64,000 nt of DNA from positions 962,001 to 1,026,000 of the forward strand of contig NZ_CALYLN010000001.1 in NCBI RefSeq assembly GCF_944801835.1, written 5' to 3'. Under the pieces are notes generated by a model. That model saw nothing but the letters and a program-made list of their open reading frames with translations, made no database searches and was not told the origin of the DNA. This document shows positions 1 to 11,144 of the stretch, piece after piece. This DNA comes from Bartonella sp. B1099. Its GTDB lineage: Bacteria; Pseudomonadota; Alphaproteobacteria; Rhizobiales; Rhizobiaceae. How positions within the stretch are numbered: position 1 is the stretch's first letter; every line of letters begins with the position of its first letter. The position numbers were made by a program, and so were the translations under genes.

Positions 1-284
1 TTTTCAAGGTGTTCTACCTTTTTATATAACGATGGGAGTTCTTCTTGGGCCAGATGACGCATCTCTATATCTGTTTGTTTATCGTTGATAATCGTTTCTA
101 ATTCTGTAATCTCTGCGTAAAGAGCATTTAATGCGCGTATAGAGGCAATAACGGGTTGTAGTTCTGCATATTCAGAAGCTAATTTGACATATGTTTCAGC
201 ATTTGGATTGGTTGTCATTTGGCTTTCAATTATTTCAAAGCGCTTTTCAAGCTGTTTTATGCGATCTTGTGGTAAAGAAACCAT
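1..284 (-). CDS. prfA: Peptide chain release factor 1, N-terminal part (cut by window edge)
   Basis: This is the N-terminal ~94 residues of RF1, which reads UAA and UAG stop codons and triggers peptide release on the ribosome. The minus-strand frame opens at an ATG (284-282) as [20 protein letters not shown] and continues with the helical RF1 domain I pattern up to the left edge. The GGQ and PxT motifs lie outside the window. In related genomes prfA is followed by the prmC methyltransferase, which cannot be checked here. RF2 is the alternative, but the short N-terminus and the 'LEKRFEIIE' start favour RF1. Confidence 0.85.
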   Translation of the reverse strand, partial: MVSLPQDRIKQLEKRFEIIESQMTTNPNAETYVKLASEYAELQPVIASIRALNALYAEITELETIINDKQTDIEMRHLAQEELPSLYKKVEHLE

Positions 285-507
285 GATAATATTGGCCTAA
301 TTTTTCATAATACAGTTTTTTATAATATTTTATTGTAATGCCTTTTTGTTAGAACACAGGCAATGAATTACCTATAGCATCATACAAAAAGCGGTAATAA
401 AGTAGAAAAACTTTTTTGCCAATGAAAACTATTCTATTTTCAAGGAAAATTTTTATAAAGCCTGATTTATCTGAGATATCGTCATCTCATGATATAGTAT
501 CATTTCT

Positions 508-927
508 TTAAGAGTTTTTTTTCCCGTAAAGTTCAAGACGGTGATGAATAATATCATAGCCAAGGGATTTTGCAATTTCCTCTTGCAATTTTTCGATAAC
601 ATCAGAATGAAATTCAATAACTTGTCCTGTTTCTATATCAATGAGATGATCATGATGTTGCCCATCGGCTTGCTCAAAACGAGAAGGCCCACCACTAAAG
701 GTATGACGGTGAATCGTCCCATTTCCTTCTAATGTTTTCATGGTTCGATAAACCGTTGAGAGTGAAATACTTGAATCTATTTTGTTTGCACGCTGAAAAA
801 TTTCAGATGCATTGGGGTGATCATTTGTATCAGCCAAAATATCAAGAATAACACGCCGTTGGCGCGTTACTCTTAAACCAGCTGCGCGCAATTCTTGTTC
901 ATAGTTTCGCTTTTTATTCATCTTCAT
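508..927 (-). CDS. fur: Fur-family metal-responsive transcriptional regulator
   Basis: This is a ferric-uptake-regulator family repressor of about 139 residues. An N-terminal winged helix (around '[15 protein letters not shown]' and '[13 protein letters not shown]') is followed by a dimerisation and metal-binding half with the HHDH motif in '[12 protein letters not shown]'. There are no cysteines, so the structural CxxC zinc site of some Fur proteins is absent; rhizobial Fur/Mur proteins also lack it. The open frame extends upstream to 1008 and would overlap secA by 71 bases. I prefer the ATG at 927 (a second ATG lies at 921), because it gives the normal length. It follows secA closely and may be co-transcribed. 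Whether it senses iron or manganese cannot be read from sequence. Confidence 0.8.
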   Translation of the reverse strand: MKMNKKRNYEQELRAAGLRVTRQRRVILDILADTNDHPNASEIFQRANKIDSSISLSTVYRTMKTLEGNGTIHRHTFSGGPSRFEQADGQHHDHLIDIETGQVIEFHSDVIEKLQEEIAKSLGYDIIHHRLELYGKKNS

Positions 928-937
928 TGTTTGCTTT

Positions 938-3655
938 TCAAACAAAGGCTCCATGACAGTGTTTGTATTTTTTCTCTGAACCGCAAGGGCAACGTTCATT
1001 GCGTCCAACTTTTCCCCATGTGGTTACATCGTTGGGGTCACGGTCTTGTGGATTAACAAACCTATTTTCTTGTGCTCGTGCCCATAAGGGGGAACCATTT
1101 CCTTGATTTTGATCATTAAAGACAGAAGAATCAGCACCAGTTTGCTCAGGCGTGGTCGGTTCGGTAGGTTGTTGAATAATTTCAAAGCGCATAAGTTTAG
1201 AAGTGACAATTCGACGCAAATTTCTCAACATACTTTGAAAGAGTTCAAAAGATTCTGTTTTATACTCATTGAGTGGATCTCGCTGCGCATAACCACGAAA
1301 ACCAACAACAGAACGCAAATGATCTAAACTTACCAGATGTTCACGCCATAACGTGTCAATGGTTTCGAGCAATACTGCTTTGTGAAAATAAGCCATAACC
1401 TCTGGAGAGTAACGCTCAGTACGCTCATTTTCGAGTTTTGTAACAGCATCTAAGATACGCTCTAAAATTTGTTCTTCGGCAATTCCATCTTCTTTTGCCC
1501 ATTCTTGCACAGGAAGCTCAAGATTAAAGAGCTCTTGAATCTCCTCTTCGAGAGTTTTTACATCCCATTTTTCAGAATATGTTCCTGATGGAATATAAGT
1601 CTCTACCAGATCCTCTACAACTTCATCGCGCATTTCATGGATCATTTCTGATAAATCGTCTGCATTCATGATCTCCATACGCTGTTCAAAAATAACCTTG
1701 CGTTGATCATTCATAACATCATCATATTTTAGCAGATTTTTACGAATTTCAAAGTTTCGTGCTTCGACCTTTTTTTGTGCTTTTTCAAGGGCTTTATTAA
1801 TCCACGGATGGATAATAGCTTCATTTTCTTTCAATCCCAGTTTTTGCAGCATGCTATCCATACGGTTGGAGCCGAAGATACGCATAAGATCATCTTGAAG
1901 AGAAAGAAAGAATTTTGAGCGACCAGGATCGCCTTGGCGACCAGAACGTCCACGAAGCTGGTTATCAATACGACGGCTTTCATGGCGTTCAGTTGCAATA
2001 ACGTAAAGTCCCCCAGCGGCTAAAGCTTCTTCTTTAAGTTGTTTGACATCTTTTTTGATTTCTTCAATTTTAGCTGTCCGCTCTGGTCCTTCGGGGATAT
2101 CCTGTAATTCTTGTCGGATGCGCATTTCAACATTACCACCAAGCTGTATATCCGTACCACGTCCTGCCATGTTGGTTGCGATGGTAAGAGCACCAGGAAC
2201 GCCTGCTTGCGCGATAATGTATGCTTCTTGCTCGTGATAGCGAGCATTTAAGACTCTAAAATCGGTAATGCCCTCTTTTCGCAAACGCTCTGCCAATTGT
2301 TCTGACTTTTCAATAGAGGTTGTTCCAACAAGAATAGGCTGTTTTTTTTCATGCGCTTGACGGATATTACGCACAATCGCTCGGTATTTTTCTTCTGCTG
2401 TTCGATAAATTTCATCATCTTCGTCAAGACGTTGTACTGGTAAATTGGTAGGGACTTCGACAACGTCAAGACCATAAATATTTCTGAATTCTTCGGCTTC
2501 TGTTGTTGCAGTTCCAGTCATTCCAGATAATTTTCTATACATGCGGAAATAATTTTGGAAAGTGATGGAAGCAAGTGTCTGATTTTCTGGTTGAATAGCA
2601 ACATGCTCTTTAGCTTCTAACGCTTGATGCAGTCCCTCAGAATAACGTCGTCCAGGCATCATACGACCTGTAAATTCATCGATGATAACAATTTCATCAT
2701 TGCGAACAATGTAATCTTTATCGCGAACAAAGAGTTTATGGGCTTTTAGAGCATTATTAACATGATGAACGATAGCGACATTTTCTATGTCATAAAGACT
2801 TTCACCTTTAAGATACCCAGCTTGTTCGAGCATTTTTTCAATTTTTTCAGTACCAACTTCGGTAAAGGTCGTTGTTTTTTGTTTTTCATCTATTTCATAG
2901 TCTTCTGGCGTTAAGGCAGGAATAAATGTGTCAATAAGGTTATAAAAGTCCGTACGATCTTCTAGTGGACCAGAAATAATAAGGGGTGTACGCGCTTCAT
3001 CAATGAGGATAGAATCCACTTCATCGACAATTGCGTAGTGGTGCCCACGTTGAACCATTTGACTATGATCGAAAGCCATATTATCACGCAAATAATCAAA
3101 ACCTAGTTCATTATTTGTCGCATAGGTGATGTCACATGCATAGGCTTTTCGGCGAGCATTGCTATCAAGATCATGAAGAATCACACCCGTTGTAAGCCCT
3201 AGAAAACTAAAGATTTTTCCCATTGTTTCAGCATCACGACTGGCGAGATAATCGTTTACCGTCACAACATGAACACCTTTACCTTCCAATGCATTGAGAT
3301 AAATTGGTAGAGTGGCCATTAATGTTTTACCTTCACCGGTACGCATTTCAGCTATGCCACAGTCGTGAAGGACCATTCCACCAATAAGTTGTACGTCAAA
3401 AGGACGCATATCATAAACACGTTTTGCGGCTTCACGAACAGTTGCGAATGCTTCCGGTAAGAGTAAATCAACACTTTCACCTTCACTAAGACGCTTACGA
3501 AAGATTTCTGTCTTTTGGCAAAGCTGCTCATCGCTTAATTTTACAAACTGTTCTTCCAAAGCATTAATTTGTGCAACTTTTTGGCGGAGTGCTTTGAGAC
3601 GTCTCTCATGAGCTGAACCAAAAAATTTACGTGCAAAAACACCTAAACTGACCAT
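938..3655 (-). CDS. secA: Preprotein translocase ATPase SecA
   Basis: SecA is the ATPase motor that pushes unfolded preproteins through SecYEG. The 905-residue protein is of normal length. It has Walker A 'MRTGEGKT' at residues ~104-111, the DEAD-type box '[13 protein letters not shown]', and the second nucleotide-binding fold with '[16 protein letters not shown]' and '[13 protein letters not shown]'. The C-terminal zinc-binding tail '[14 protein letters not shown]' binds SecB and lipids. The gene is transcribed away from the parvulin gene at 4079, so secretion and periplasmic folding genes sit back to back. Its 3' end overlaps the longest possible fur frame. Confidence 0.97.
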   Translation of the reverse strand: MVSLGVFARKFFGSAHERRLKALRQKVAQINALEEQFVKLSDEQLCQKTEIFRKRLSEGESVDLLLPEAFATVREAAKRVYDMRPFDVQLIGGMVLHDCGIAEMRTGEGKTLMATLPIYLNALEGKGVHVVTVNDYLASRDAETMGKIFSFLGLTTGVILHDLDSNARRKAYACDITYATNNELGFDYLRDNMAFDHSQMVQRGHHYAIVDEVDSILIDEARTPLIISGPLEDRTDFYNLIDTFIPALTPEDYEIDEKQKTTTFTEVGTEKIEKMLEQAGYLKGESLYDIENVAIVHHVNNALKAHKLFVRDKDYIVRNDEIVIIDEFTGRMMPGRRYSEGLHQALEAKEHVAIQPENQTLASITFQNYFRMYRKLSGMTGTATTEAEEFRNIYGLDVVEVPTNLPVQRLDEDDEIYRTAEEKYRAIVRNIRQAHEKKQPILVGTTSIEKSEQLAERLRKEGITDFRVLNARYHEQEAYIIAQAGVPGALTIATNMAGRGTDIQLGGNVEMRIRQELQDIPEGPERTAKIEEIKKDVKQLKEEALAAGGLYVIATERHESRRIDNQLRGRSGRQGDPGRSKFFLSLQDDLMRIFGSNRMDSMLQKLGLKENEAIIHPWINKALEKAQKKVEARNFEIRKNLLKYDDVMNDQRKVIFEQRMEIMNADDLSEMIHEMRDEVVEDLVETYIPSGTYSEKWDVKTLEEEIQELFNLELPVQEWAKEDGIAEEQILERILDAVTKLENERTERYSPEVMAYFHKAVLLETIDTLWREHLVSLDHLRSVVGFRGYAQRDPLNEYKTESFELFQSMLRNLRRIVTSKLMRFEIIQQPTEPTTPEQTGADSSVFNDQNQGNGSPLWARAQENRFVNPQDRDPNDVTTWGKVGRNERCPCGSEKKYKHCHGAFV

Positions 3656-3765
3656 CTCTGGCCCTTTCTTTTAATTGTTATCATTCTTGTTGGGAAATTC
3701 ATATGATCTCCCCATGTTCTACATTTTCTTTAAGTTTTCTGATATCATGAAATGCAGATGGTACC

Positions 3766-3794
3766 ATTATACTTGCCGGTGTGCAATTTTTCAC
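3766..3794 (-). promoter_or_regulatory. Candidate secA promoter
   Basis: On the minus strand a perfect -10 hexamer TATAAT (3771-3766) lies 17 bases from a weak -35 GTGAAA (3794-3789). It is about 110 bases upstream of the secA start. Only the -10 is convincing. The rest of the 3656-4078 spacer is AT-rich and shows no reading frame. Confidence 0.4.
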
Positions 3795-4078
3795 TTTAAA
3801 TTGTAAAGTAGAGATAAGAGGCTAAGGGCACTATGTCAACTTTAGGTATGTTATTTAACGGATACAATTCAAAGTAATTTAAGATATAATATGCCATTTT
3901 TTTCTATTATCATGTTTTTCATTTGCGTTAGATAGGGTTGAAAAAACTGAGATAAAAGGGCAATTTTATACTTTTTAAAATGAATTGCTCATTTATTTCT
4001 CTATGTTTAAAGATTAAAGTGTTATGGTAAAGAAAATTGGAATCTTGAACCTGCCTTGCATTTTTAAGGAGTATATTT

Positions 4079-5032
4079 ATGAAATTTAACTTTATCACGC
4101 TATTTTTAGCATCAACTTTATTGGCAAGTACAAGTTTAGGGGTGAGGGCCCAAGAAGGCTTGAATTCATCGCCGAATGATTTAAAGACTTTGGAGAAAGC
4201 TTCTGAAAAAGCTATTTCTCCTTCTCATGTTATGGCTGTTATTGATGGAAAGAATATTACAGCAGGACAATTGGATGAGTTAGCGCTTGAAATAAATCCT
4301 AATTTAGCCCGTTTTCCTGATGAACAACGCCGTATGATGGTCTTAAAAGCTTATTTGGATATGCAGGCACTTGCAAAAGCGGCAAGAAGCAAAGGTCTTG
4401 ATAAGACAGAAGCTTACGATAAACGTATGGCAGTTATGCGTGACAATGTGCTTCAACAGCTTTATTTTAAACAGGCGATTGTTGACAAAATATCGGATAC
4501 TGATTTGGAAGCTCTTTATAAGCAAGAAATTGCTGCTTTACCTAAAGAAGATGAAGTTAAAGCCCGTCATATTTTGGTCAAAACCAGAAAAGAAGCAGAA
4601 GCTATCATTAAGCATTTAAATAAAGGCGAAAATTTCGAAGAGATTGCAAAGAAAAGTTCAACAGATGGTTCCGCTGCTGTTGGGGGTGATCTTGGTTATT
4701 TTAGCCATGGTCAAATGGTCAAGCCTTTTGAAGATGCAGCATTTGGTTTGAAGATTGGCGAATACACAAAACAACCCGTTGAAAGTCCTTTTGGTTGGCA
4801 TATTATTAAATTGGAAGATCGTCGTGTAAAACAACCTCCTGCATTTGATGATGTTAAAGAGATGTTGCGTACACAGTTGATAAAAAAGCGCTATCAAGAA
4901 CTCATTGTTGATTTGCGTAGCAAAATAGATGTGAAATATCCTGATCCTAATGTTACAAAAATCATGGAATCGCTTCATCAAAATGGAACATTGCTTCCTG
5001 ATGAGACATCTGACGAAGAAGATACGGAATAA
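4079..5032 (+). CDS. Periplasmic parvulin-type peptidyl-prolyl cis-trans isomerase
   Basis: This 317-residue exported foldase has a clear signal peptide (charged 'MKF', then a hydrophobic stretch to 'LGVRAQ', with a likely cut after ARG-ALA near residue 24). An N-terminal chaperone-like helical region follows. The rotamase domain spans about residues 158-248: 'ARHILVKTRKEAEAI', 'GGDLGYFSHGQMVKPFEDAAF' shortened here, and 'PFGWHIIKLEDRR'. The tail is acidic. It belongs to the PrsA/SurA-like family found beside secA in Rhizobiales and probably assists folding of outer-membrane or periplasmic proteins. A good ribosome site (AAGGAG, 4066-4071) precedes the ATG. Confidence 0.9.
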   Translation: MKFNFITLFLASTLLASTSLGVRAQEGLNSSPNDLKTLEKASEKAISPSHVMAVIDGKNITAGQLDELALEINPNLARFPDEQRRMMVLKAYLDMQALAKAARSKGLDKTEAYDKRMAVMRDNVLQQLYFKQAIVDKISDTDLEALYKQEIAALPKEDEVKARHILVKTRKEAEAIIKHLNKGENFEEIAKKSSTDGSAAVGGDLGYFSHGQMVKPFEDAAFGLKIGEYTKQPVESPFGWHIIKLEDRRVKQPPAFDDVKEMLRTQLIKKRYQELIVDLRSKIDVKYPDPNVTKIMESLHQNGTLLPDETSDEEDTE

Positions 5033-5053
5033 CGAGAAAAAATAAGTAGATAG

Positions 5054-5122
5054 CCTCTTTAATAGATAGTTTGCTAGGTTTGTTTTTTTCAAAAAAAAAA
5101 CGAGCAGTTTTCTATTAAGAGG
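5054..5122. repeat. Imperfect inverted repeat between parvulin and argJ
   Basis: CCTCTTTAATAG (5054-5065) is complementary to CTATTAAGAGG (5112-5122) with one bulged base. The arms enclose a T-run/A-run segment near 5082-5100. It could act as a terminator after the parvulin gene or as part of the argJ leader. There is no clean U-tract after the right arm. Confidence 0.4.
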
Positions 5123-5167
5123 TTATTAATATGTAGTCATTTTATTTGTTTTTATAGAAAGCATAGT

Positions 5168-6400
5168 GTGGTTTTTAAAATATCTCCTTTGAAGCCCCAA
5201 AACATCCAAGAGCTTTCCCCATTATCTGGTGTACGGATAGCAACAGCTAAAGCTGGGATTAAATATAAAGATCGTACAGATCTCCTTTTTATTGTATTCG
5301 ATAAACCAGTGAGTGTGGCAGGTGTTTTCACACGTTCAAAATGTCCATCTGCCCCTGTAGAGCATTGTCGTGCATCGCTTCCCCATGGGGTTGCGAGGGG
5401 TGTTGTTGTGAATTCTGGAAATGCAAATGCTTTTACGGGGAGTAAAGGAAAGAACACAACCAATGAAATCATCTGTGCAGCAGCGGACACTTTAAAGGTG
5501 AGAGAAAATGAAATTTTTATAGCTTCTACGGGTGTTATTGGTGAGCCAATGGATGCTTCAGGTATTGTAAATCTTTTACCAAGTATGGCAGAGACAGCAG
5601 AAGAGGGAAATTGGTTGGAAGCTGCAAAAGCCATCATGACAACCGATACATTTCCAAAACTTGCGACGCGTACCTTTGATTGTGGGGGGGCGAATGTTAC
5701 CATTCATGGAATTGCAAAGGGTGCTGGGATGATTGCACCCGATATGGCGACAATGCTCTCGTTTGTGGTCAGTGATGCGACTATTTCTTCGGAGATGCTT
5801 CAATCCATGTTATCAGAGGCTGTTGAGGGTTCTTTCAATTCGATTACTGTTGATAGTGATACCTCAACTTCAGATACGCTTATGTTGTTTGCGACAGGAA
5901 AAGAAAGCTTTCCTCCCCTTACGCAGAGAACTGATCCACGTTATGAGGTATTCTCAAAGCACTTGTGTGCACTTCTGCATGAACTTGCACTCCAAGTTGT
6001 GTGTGATGGAGAAGGTGCGCGTCATTTAATTGAAGTGAATGTGATTGGTGCAACAACAGACAATGCAGCTAAAACGATTGCTTTATCCATTGCAAATTCA
6101 CCGCTTGTAAAAACGGCAATTGCCGGTGAAGATGCCAACTGGGGGCGAGTCGTTATGGCAGTTGGAAAGGCCGGTGTTGAAGTGGATCGTGATCTGTTGA
6201 CGATTTGGTTTGGGGAATATCGCTTAGCTGTCAATGGTGAACGAGATCCTGAATATTGCGAAGAAACAATAGCCGCTTATATGCGAGGTAAACACATCAC
6301 AATTCGTGTTGATATTGGTTTGGGTGCTGGTAAGGCGACAGTTTGGTCTTGCGATTTGACCAAGGAATACGTTATGATCAATGGCGATTACAGAAGTTAA
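5168..6400 (+). CDS. argJ: Bifunctional ornithine acetyltransferase / N-acetylglutamate synthase ArgJ
   Basis: ArgJ transfers the acetyl group from N-acetylornithine to glutamate in the cyclic arginine pathway, and bifunctional forms also make N-acetylglutamate from acetyl-CoA. The 410-residue precursor contains the self-cleavage site 'APDMATML', where Thr195 becomes the catalytic N-terminal residue of the beta chain. Upstream motifs include '[10 protein letters not shown]' and 'STGVIGEPM'. The C-terminal '[14 protein letters not shown]' block is typical. The start is a GTG at 5168. No other arginine gene is present in the window. Confidence 0.95.
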   Translation: MVFKISPLKPQNIQELSPLSGVRIATAKAGIKYKDRTDLLFIVFDKPVSVAGVFTRSKCPSAPVEHCRASLPHGVARGVVVNSGNANAFTGSKGKNTTNEIICAAADTLKVRENEIFIASTGVIGEPMDASGIVNLLPSMAETAEEGNWLEAAKAIMTTDTFPKLATRTFDCGGANVTIHGIAKGAGMIAPDMATMLSFVVSDATISSEMLQSMLSEAVEGSFNSITVDSDTSTSDTLMLFATGKESFPPLTQRTDPRYEVFSKHLCALLHELALQVVCDGEGARHLIEVNVIGATTDNAAKTIALSIANSPLVKTAIAGEDANWGRVVMAVGKAGVEVDRDLLTIWFGEYRLAVNGERDPEYCEETIAAYMRGKHITIRVDIGLGAGKATVWSCDLTKEYVMINGDYRS

Positions 6401-6519
6401 CGGATACACGCTCTTTATATATAACGGCCTATTATTAAAAAAGAGAATGAGATATATGAATTCTTTTTGAGGTAGTAGAATATGATAAAGAGATAATTAT
6501 ATTCTCATTGGAGAGCGAT

Positions 6520-6933
6520 ATGGGTATAAAAAATTCCCTTCTTCTTGTTGTTGCTTGCGCATTGTTAGATCAAAATAACCGTGTTTTGCTTACCAAGCGT
6601 CCTGAAGGAAAATCGCTGGCCGGTTTATGGGAGTTTCCTGGTGGAAAGGTTGAGCACGGTGAAACTCCAGAAATCTCATTGATTCGTGAACTAGAAGAAG
6701 AGCTTGGCGTGTATGTTCAGGCAAATAATTTACACCCTTTAACGTTTGCGAGCCATAGCTATGCGACATTTCATCTCCTAATGCCATTGTATCTTTGTCG
6801 CCATTATGAAGGTGTTGCTCAAGGGCGAGAAGGGCAAAATTTAAAATGGGTTTTTATTGGTGATCTTGAGAGATATCCTATGCCTGATGCTGATAAACCA
6901 TTGGTTCAGGTATTAAAAAATCATCTTCTTTAA
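6520..6933 (+). CDS. mutT: MutT-type Nudix hydrolase (8-oxo-dGTP diphosphatase)
   Basis: MutT sanitises the nucleotide pool by hydrolysing oxidised dGTP. The complete Nudix box (G-x5-E-x7-REUxEExGU) is visible as 'GGKVEHGETPEISLIREL' continuing to 'EEELGV'. The frame is open from a TTG at 6508, but the ATG at 6520 has GGAGAG just upstream and gives 137 residues, the usual MutT length. It follows argJ on the same strand. The exact substrate is inferred from the family. Confidence 0.88.
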   Translation: MGIKNSLLLVVACALLDQNNRVLLTKRPEGKSLAGLWEFPGGKVEHGETPEISLIRELEEELGVYVQANNLHPLTFASHSYATFHLLMPLYLCRHYEGVAQGREGQNLKWVFIGDLERYPMPDADKPLVQVLKNHLL

Positions 6934-7621
6934 TGTGTATAAGAAGAAAATATTGTTTTAAGTATAAGTAGTTATTTATAATTTTTCATATTAGCTGGAA
7001 AAGCTCAATCCTGTAAAATCTTCACATTTAAAATCTATAGATGCTCAATCAATTAAAACCATTCTTGCACGCTCCAAGCGGAGAGCTACACGTGGATAAA
7101 ACAATTAAAAAAAGACATGAAATTTGTGCTGAAAGGACACTCTCCAATAGCTAAGAGATTATCGTGACATTGAGAATTGGAAAAATTTATAATGATCGCT
7201 TTGCATGATTCAGAAGCATAAAATGGTGCTAGATAATGGATTTATACTTTTTATGCGTATTGTTGTGAGTTGAGCTTGGGGGTGCTAAGAGATATCAGGG
7301 GTATTTATTTCATAAGATATCGATGATAGGAAAAAATCAAAAGACTCTTTAGAAGAAAATGCTTTAAGCTTGTCATGAGAGATTATTTTACATGTTCAAT
7401 ACTTTAAGTATTATCGTAATACATTTAATATAATAACATAGTGTTTTATAATCATAAACTATCCTTTTTCTGTTGATATTTTACGATTTTTCATTCAAAA
7501 AAATTTCAATAACGTACAAAGAGTTGTGTGTAAGAAAAACAATTTAAAACAAATAAAACATGCGATTAAGGAACGATTAAATATAAAAACATTTAATGAT
7601 TTGTTTTTTATAGGAAGGGTA
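6934..7621. other. Spacer with a possible gene remnant
   Basis: This stretch has no gene-length frame. From 6995 to 7099 on the plus strand there is an uninterrupted 34-codon run ending in 'SIKTILARSKRRATRG' and a stop. It has coding-like composition but no start codon, so it may be the tail of a lost gene. From 7100 to 7621 I see only AT-rich DNA with short frames in all directions. Confidence 0.3.
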
Positions 7622-8488
7622 TTAAGTTTCTCGAATTGGACGGCGTTTTGCGATGGGATATCGTTGATATGTTTGAGCAATACGTGTAATGACTTCCTCT
7701 AGAGGTTCGATCATAACATCCATAGAGAAGCCATTTGCATGAATGATATTTTCATGATCAACCATAATGGCAGCATGACCTTGCCAAAAAATTAAATCAC
7801 CTCGTTGAAGTTTATCACTGTCTGAGAGTGAATTGCCTATAGTTTTCTGTTGCATGTCAGTATCGCGTAAAACCATTTGACCGGTCATTATCATAGAAAG
7901 TTGGATGATTCCTGAGCAATCAAGTCCAAAGCCACTGGTTCCACCCCAAAGGTAAGGCGTGCGAATAAACATTTCAGCAACGGTAACATAATCTTTATAC
8001 ATGTGTTCAATGGGATTAAGATGATTACTAATGATTGCTTTCCCATTTTCAAGTATAGAATACATGGTTGCACGGACTTCAACTTCATCAACAACACTGA
8101 CTTTACTTCCCATGGATAAAGGATATTCCATTGGTCCACGCAAATCAGCTTGGAAATATTGAAAAGTACGTGGAACTGAAACGATATGCGTTTGCTTTAC
8201 GGTTGATGTACAAAGCGCTGTTGTATCAATATAGCCAACATAATTATCTTTGAGGGATTGTCCCCACGACATTGTTTTTCCATGTTCAAAGATAAGAAGT
8301 TCTTCCCCGAATAAGCACTCTGTCTGCATTTCACTTTTTTTATTGTTTTCTTTAAACAGTCCAGCAACAGGGACATTAACACGTCTTTTTTCACCTTGCA
8401 CAAAGCGCTGCGCTGTAATTTCTGTTTCGAGACGTTTATCTGCTAGATCTTCTCTGAATGCATGTAATCTTGGATCTTTAGAGATCAT
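7622..8488 (-). CDS. NlpC/P60-family cell-wall peptidase with N-terminal SH3-like region
   Basis: This is a 288-residue putative endopeptidase acting on peptidoglycan stem peptides. The C-terminal NlpC/P60 domain shows the catalytic cysteine in 'GLDCSGIIQ' (Cys191) and histidines in 'WQGHAAIM' (His238) and 'IIHANG' (His250). The first ~150 residues look like the SH3-type targeting repeats of alphaproteobacterial homologues. No signal peptide is visible. The frame opens at 8503, but the ATG at 8488 has an AAGGGA ribosome site 6-7 bases upstream. In related bacteria this gene lies beside the M17 aminopeptidase, as here. Confidence 0.85.
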   Translation of the reverse strand: MISKDPRLHAFREDLADKRLETEITAQRFVQGEKRRVNVPVAGLFKENNKKSEMQTECLFGEELLIFEHGKTMSWGQSLKDNYVGYIDTTALCTSTVKQTHIVSVPRTFQYFQADLRGPMEYPLSMGSKVSVVDEVEVRATMYSILENGKAIISNHLNPIEHMYKDYVTVAEMFIRTPYLWGGTSGFGLDCSGIIQLSMIMTGQMVLRDTDMQQKTIGNSLSDSDKLQRGDLIFWQGHAAIMVDHENIIHANGFSMDVMIEPLEEVITRIAQTYQRYPIAKRRPIRET

Positions 8489-8646
8489 TTGTTTCCCTTT
8501 CATTTTATTTTTTAAATAGATTCATGACAACTACACAATCAGAACACCTCATCTTTAAATAAAGCCCAGAGTATACTTTAAGACGATAAGATAATTCTTT
8601 TGAAGCAGCAAAATTGTCCATCTTTATGGATATTTTGTGTCAAACG

Positions 8647-10014
8647 TCATTTTTTTAAAATATTATAAAGGGCGCGAATCGTTTGTGCGGATCCCCCCAC
8701 GGGGTATCCTGGTTTTTCTTTTGGAACCCATCCATAAAGGTCGAAATGTGCAAAATGTTCAGCTTTTTCAACAAAAGAATTAAGAAATAAAGCAGCCGTT
8801 ATAGAGCCAGCAAAGCTATTTCCAGTGACATTGTTAAGGTCAGCAATGGGAGATGATAACATCTCTTGGTAAGGTTTCCAAAGGGGCATTTGCCAAAGAG
8901 GATCAAAAACAGCGTGAGCCGATTCAGAAATTTGTTGTGCCCATATTGAATCATTACAATAAAATGCGGGAAGATCTGGTCCTAATGCGATACGTGCTGC
9001 TCCCGTTAAAGTAGCCATGCAAAGCATGAATTTTGGACTTTCTTCATCACCATAGGCAAGTGCATCAGCAAGGATAAGTCGTCCTTCAGCGTCTGTATTG
9101 CCCACTTCAACACTTAAACCTTTACGACTTTTGAGAATATCACCTGGTCGGTAAGCATTAGCAGAAATTGCATTTTCTATAGCTGGAATCAAAACACGTA
9201 GACGGAAAGGCAATTTTGCATCCATGATCAGTTTAGCCAATCCCAAAACATGTGCTCCACCCCCCATGTCTTTTTTCATAAGCAACATGTTATTGGCTGA
9301 TTTAATATCCAGTCCCCCCGTATCAAAAGTTACGCCTTTGCCTACCAACGTTATTTTAGGATGATGTTCTTGTCCCCAGTGTAACTCAATTAGTCGTGGT
9401 GCAGTGCTACCTGCTCGTCCTACGGCATGGATCATCGGAAAATTATGGGTTAAAAGATCATCTCCGCAAATACTTCTGATATGAGCACCGTATATTTTCC
9501 CTAGTTGTCGTGTTTCTTCTTCAAGAGTATCAGGGGTCATATCATTAGCTGGAAGATTGATGAGATCACGGACGAAGAAGACAGCTTCATAAATACGTTG
9601 GAGCTCATCAAAATCAACGGTCTCATTCACATGGATGGATAATGATTTGAAAGAAGAATTTTGGCGATAACGCTTAAATTGATAGCTTCCCAGAGCCAAT
9701 CCAAGATAGGCATTTATTTCATCAGAGGTTTCACCTTCTAAATGCCAGTGACCAGCAGGAAGTTTTTGAGCAAGCAGTCCTGTGATAAAGGGATCATCCC
9801 CATTGCCAATTCCAAATAAAACTTTTTTTAAATGTCCCGTTTCGTGAGGAACAAAGAGTATTTGTCCTGCTTTTCCAGTAAAATCATTAACTTTTATCCA
9901 TGCTTTTGTTGAGGCATCGAGTGATAAGTTAGCAAGATCTCTTTGGTTTACCAAGATAATAGGGCAACTGGTATCGATACGTATTGAGCTAAAATGAATA
10001 GAGTGCTGGTGCAT
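8647..10014 (-). CDS. Leucyl aminopeptidase family (M17) metallopeptidase
   Basis: This 455-residue cytosolic aminopeptidase removes N-terminal residues from peptides using two metal ions. The family signature 'NTDAEGRLILADAL' is intact, as are 'GKGVTFDTGGLDIK' (metal and catalytic lysine region) and 'KKDMGGGAHVLGLA'. The N-terminal half is divergent and shorter than in canonical PepA, matching the second M17 paralogue of Rhizobiales. It precedes the NlpC/P60 gene on the same strand, suggesting shared peptide turnover. Confidence 0.88.
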   Translation of the reverse strand: MHQHSIHFSSIRIDTSCPIILVNQRDLANLSLDASTKAWIKVNDFTGKAGQILFVPHETGHLKKVLFGIGNGDDPFITGLLAQKLPAGHWHLEGETSDEINAYLGLALGSYQFKRYRQNSSFKSLSIHVNETVDFDELQRIYEAVFFVRDLINLPANDMTPDTLEEETRQLGKIYGAHIRSICGDDLLTHNFPMIHAVGRAGSTAPRLIELHWGQEHHPKITLVGKGVTFDTGGLDIKSANNMLLMKKDMGGGAHVLGLAKLIMDAKLPFRLRVLIPAIENAISANAYRPGDILKSRKGLSVEVGNTDAEGRLILADALAYGDEESPKFMLCMATLTGAARIALGPDLPAFYCNDSIWAQQISESAHAVFDPLWQMPLWKPYQEMLSSPIADLNNVTGNSFAGSITAALFLNSFVEKAEHFAHFDLYGWVPKEKPGYPVGGSAQTIRALYNILKK

Positions 10015-10028
10015 AGTTTATGAAATCC

Positions 10029-11027
10029 TTATAGTCGTCTAAGTGCGACATACTCGACCAAATGATTTTTTCCCTTTCGTAGAATGAGATTGGATCGTGG
10101 TCGTGTTGGCAATATGTTTTCTTGTAAATTTTTTAAATTAATCGTTTGCCAAAGATCCTCAGCGATTTTTGAGGCTTCTTTTTCATTGAGTAGGGCATAA
10201 CGATGAAAATAGGATTCAGGATTTTGAAAAGCTGTTTTACGTAAACGTTTAAAACGCTCTAAATACCAGTGACGAATGACTTCTGTTTCGGCATCGACAT
10301 AGATTGAAAAATCAAAAAAATCCGACACGAAAGGAATGGCTTTCCCATCTTTAGGAAGATCGCTAACCTGTAATACATTAATCCCTTCAATAATTAAAAT
10401 ATCAGGGCGGTCAATGGTAATTGTCTGATTTTCTAAAACATCATAAGTCATATGAGAATAAAGAGGAGCAGAGACATTTCCGATACCTGCTTTTATCGCT
10501 GAGAGAAAGCACAGCAATTTTTTAATGTCGTAGGAATCAGGAAATCCTTTACGATTCATACGATTTTTTTGCTCTAAGATCGCATTAGGATAGAGAAAAC
10601 CATCCGTTGTGATCAGATCAACTTTAAGGCTAAATGTCCAACGTTTCAATAATTCTTGAAGGATACGAGCGGTGGTTGATTTTCCTACGGCTACAGAACC
10701 AGCTATTCCAATAATAAAGGGTGTTTTTTGACTCTCTTCTTGATGGAGAAACTGCTGACGTTTGTGAAAAAGTTCCTGCACTGCTTCAACATGGCATGAG
10801 AGCAGACGCGATAAAGAAAGGTAAATGCGTTGGACTTCTTCAAGATCGATAGGATCATCAATAGAGCGTAAACGCTTAATTTCATCAAAAGTTAAAGTAA
10901 GAGGTGTGTCCGCACGAAACTCTGACCATTCTTGCGCTGTAAAAACACGATAGGGTGAATATCGGTCAGAAATGGATTTGACCAAATTATCTTCCTGATT
11001 AATTTTTTTTATAGTCGTATCAATCAT
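10029..11027 (-). CDS. coaA: Pantothenate kinase, type I
   Basis: CoaA phosphorylates pantothenate, the first and regulated step of coenzyme A synthesis. Walker A is '[11 protein letters not shown]' at residues ~110-120, and '[10 protein letters not shown]' and '[12 protein letters not shown]' are typical of bacterial type I PanK. At 332 residues it is of normal size. In many Rhizobiales coaA follows the histidine genes hisA-hisF-hisE; none of these is present here, in keeping with loss of histidine synthesis in this lineage (inferred). Confidence 0.93.
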   Translation of the reverse strand: MIDTTIKKINQEDNLVKSISDRYSPYRVFTAQEWSEFRADTPLTLTFDEIKRLRSIDDPIDLEEVQRIYLSLSRLLSCHVEAVQELFHKRQQFLHQEESQKTPFIIGIAGSVAVGKSTTARILQELLKRWTFSLKVDLITTDGFLYPNAILEQKNRMNRKGFPDSYDIKKLLCFLSAIKAGIGNVSAPLYSHMTYDVLENQTITIDRPDILIIEGINVLQVSDLPKDGKAIPFVSDFFDFSIYVDAETEVIRHWYLERFKRLRKTAFQNPESYFHRYALLNEKEASKIAEDLWQTINLKNLQENILPTRPRSNLILRKGKNHLVEYVALRRL

Positions 11028-11144
11028 TTTTATTTATCGAAATTTTTTGCCGCAGCGCTTGATTAAGAGCGGACAGATGAGCTGCTTTGTGTTCAAATAA
11101 ATTTTTTTGCATGCTCTCTTCTTTAAGATAACAGATCATTTTTA

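Noticed and set aside
1103-1327. 74-codon plus-strand frame within secA
   Set aside because: It is antisense to a well-conserved gene with no ribosome site and no recognisable product.
11037-11130. 30-codon minus-strand frame between coaA and the asparaginase gene
   Set aside because: I considered a hisE relic because hisE often precedes coaA, but the residues do not match HisE, and the frame is short enough to be chance.
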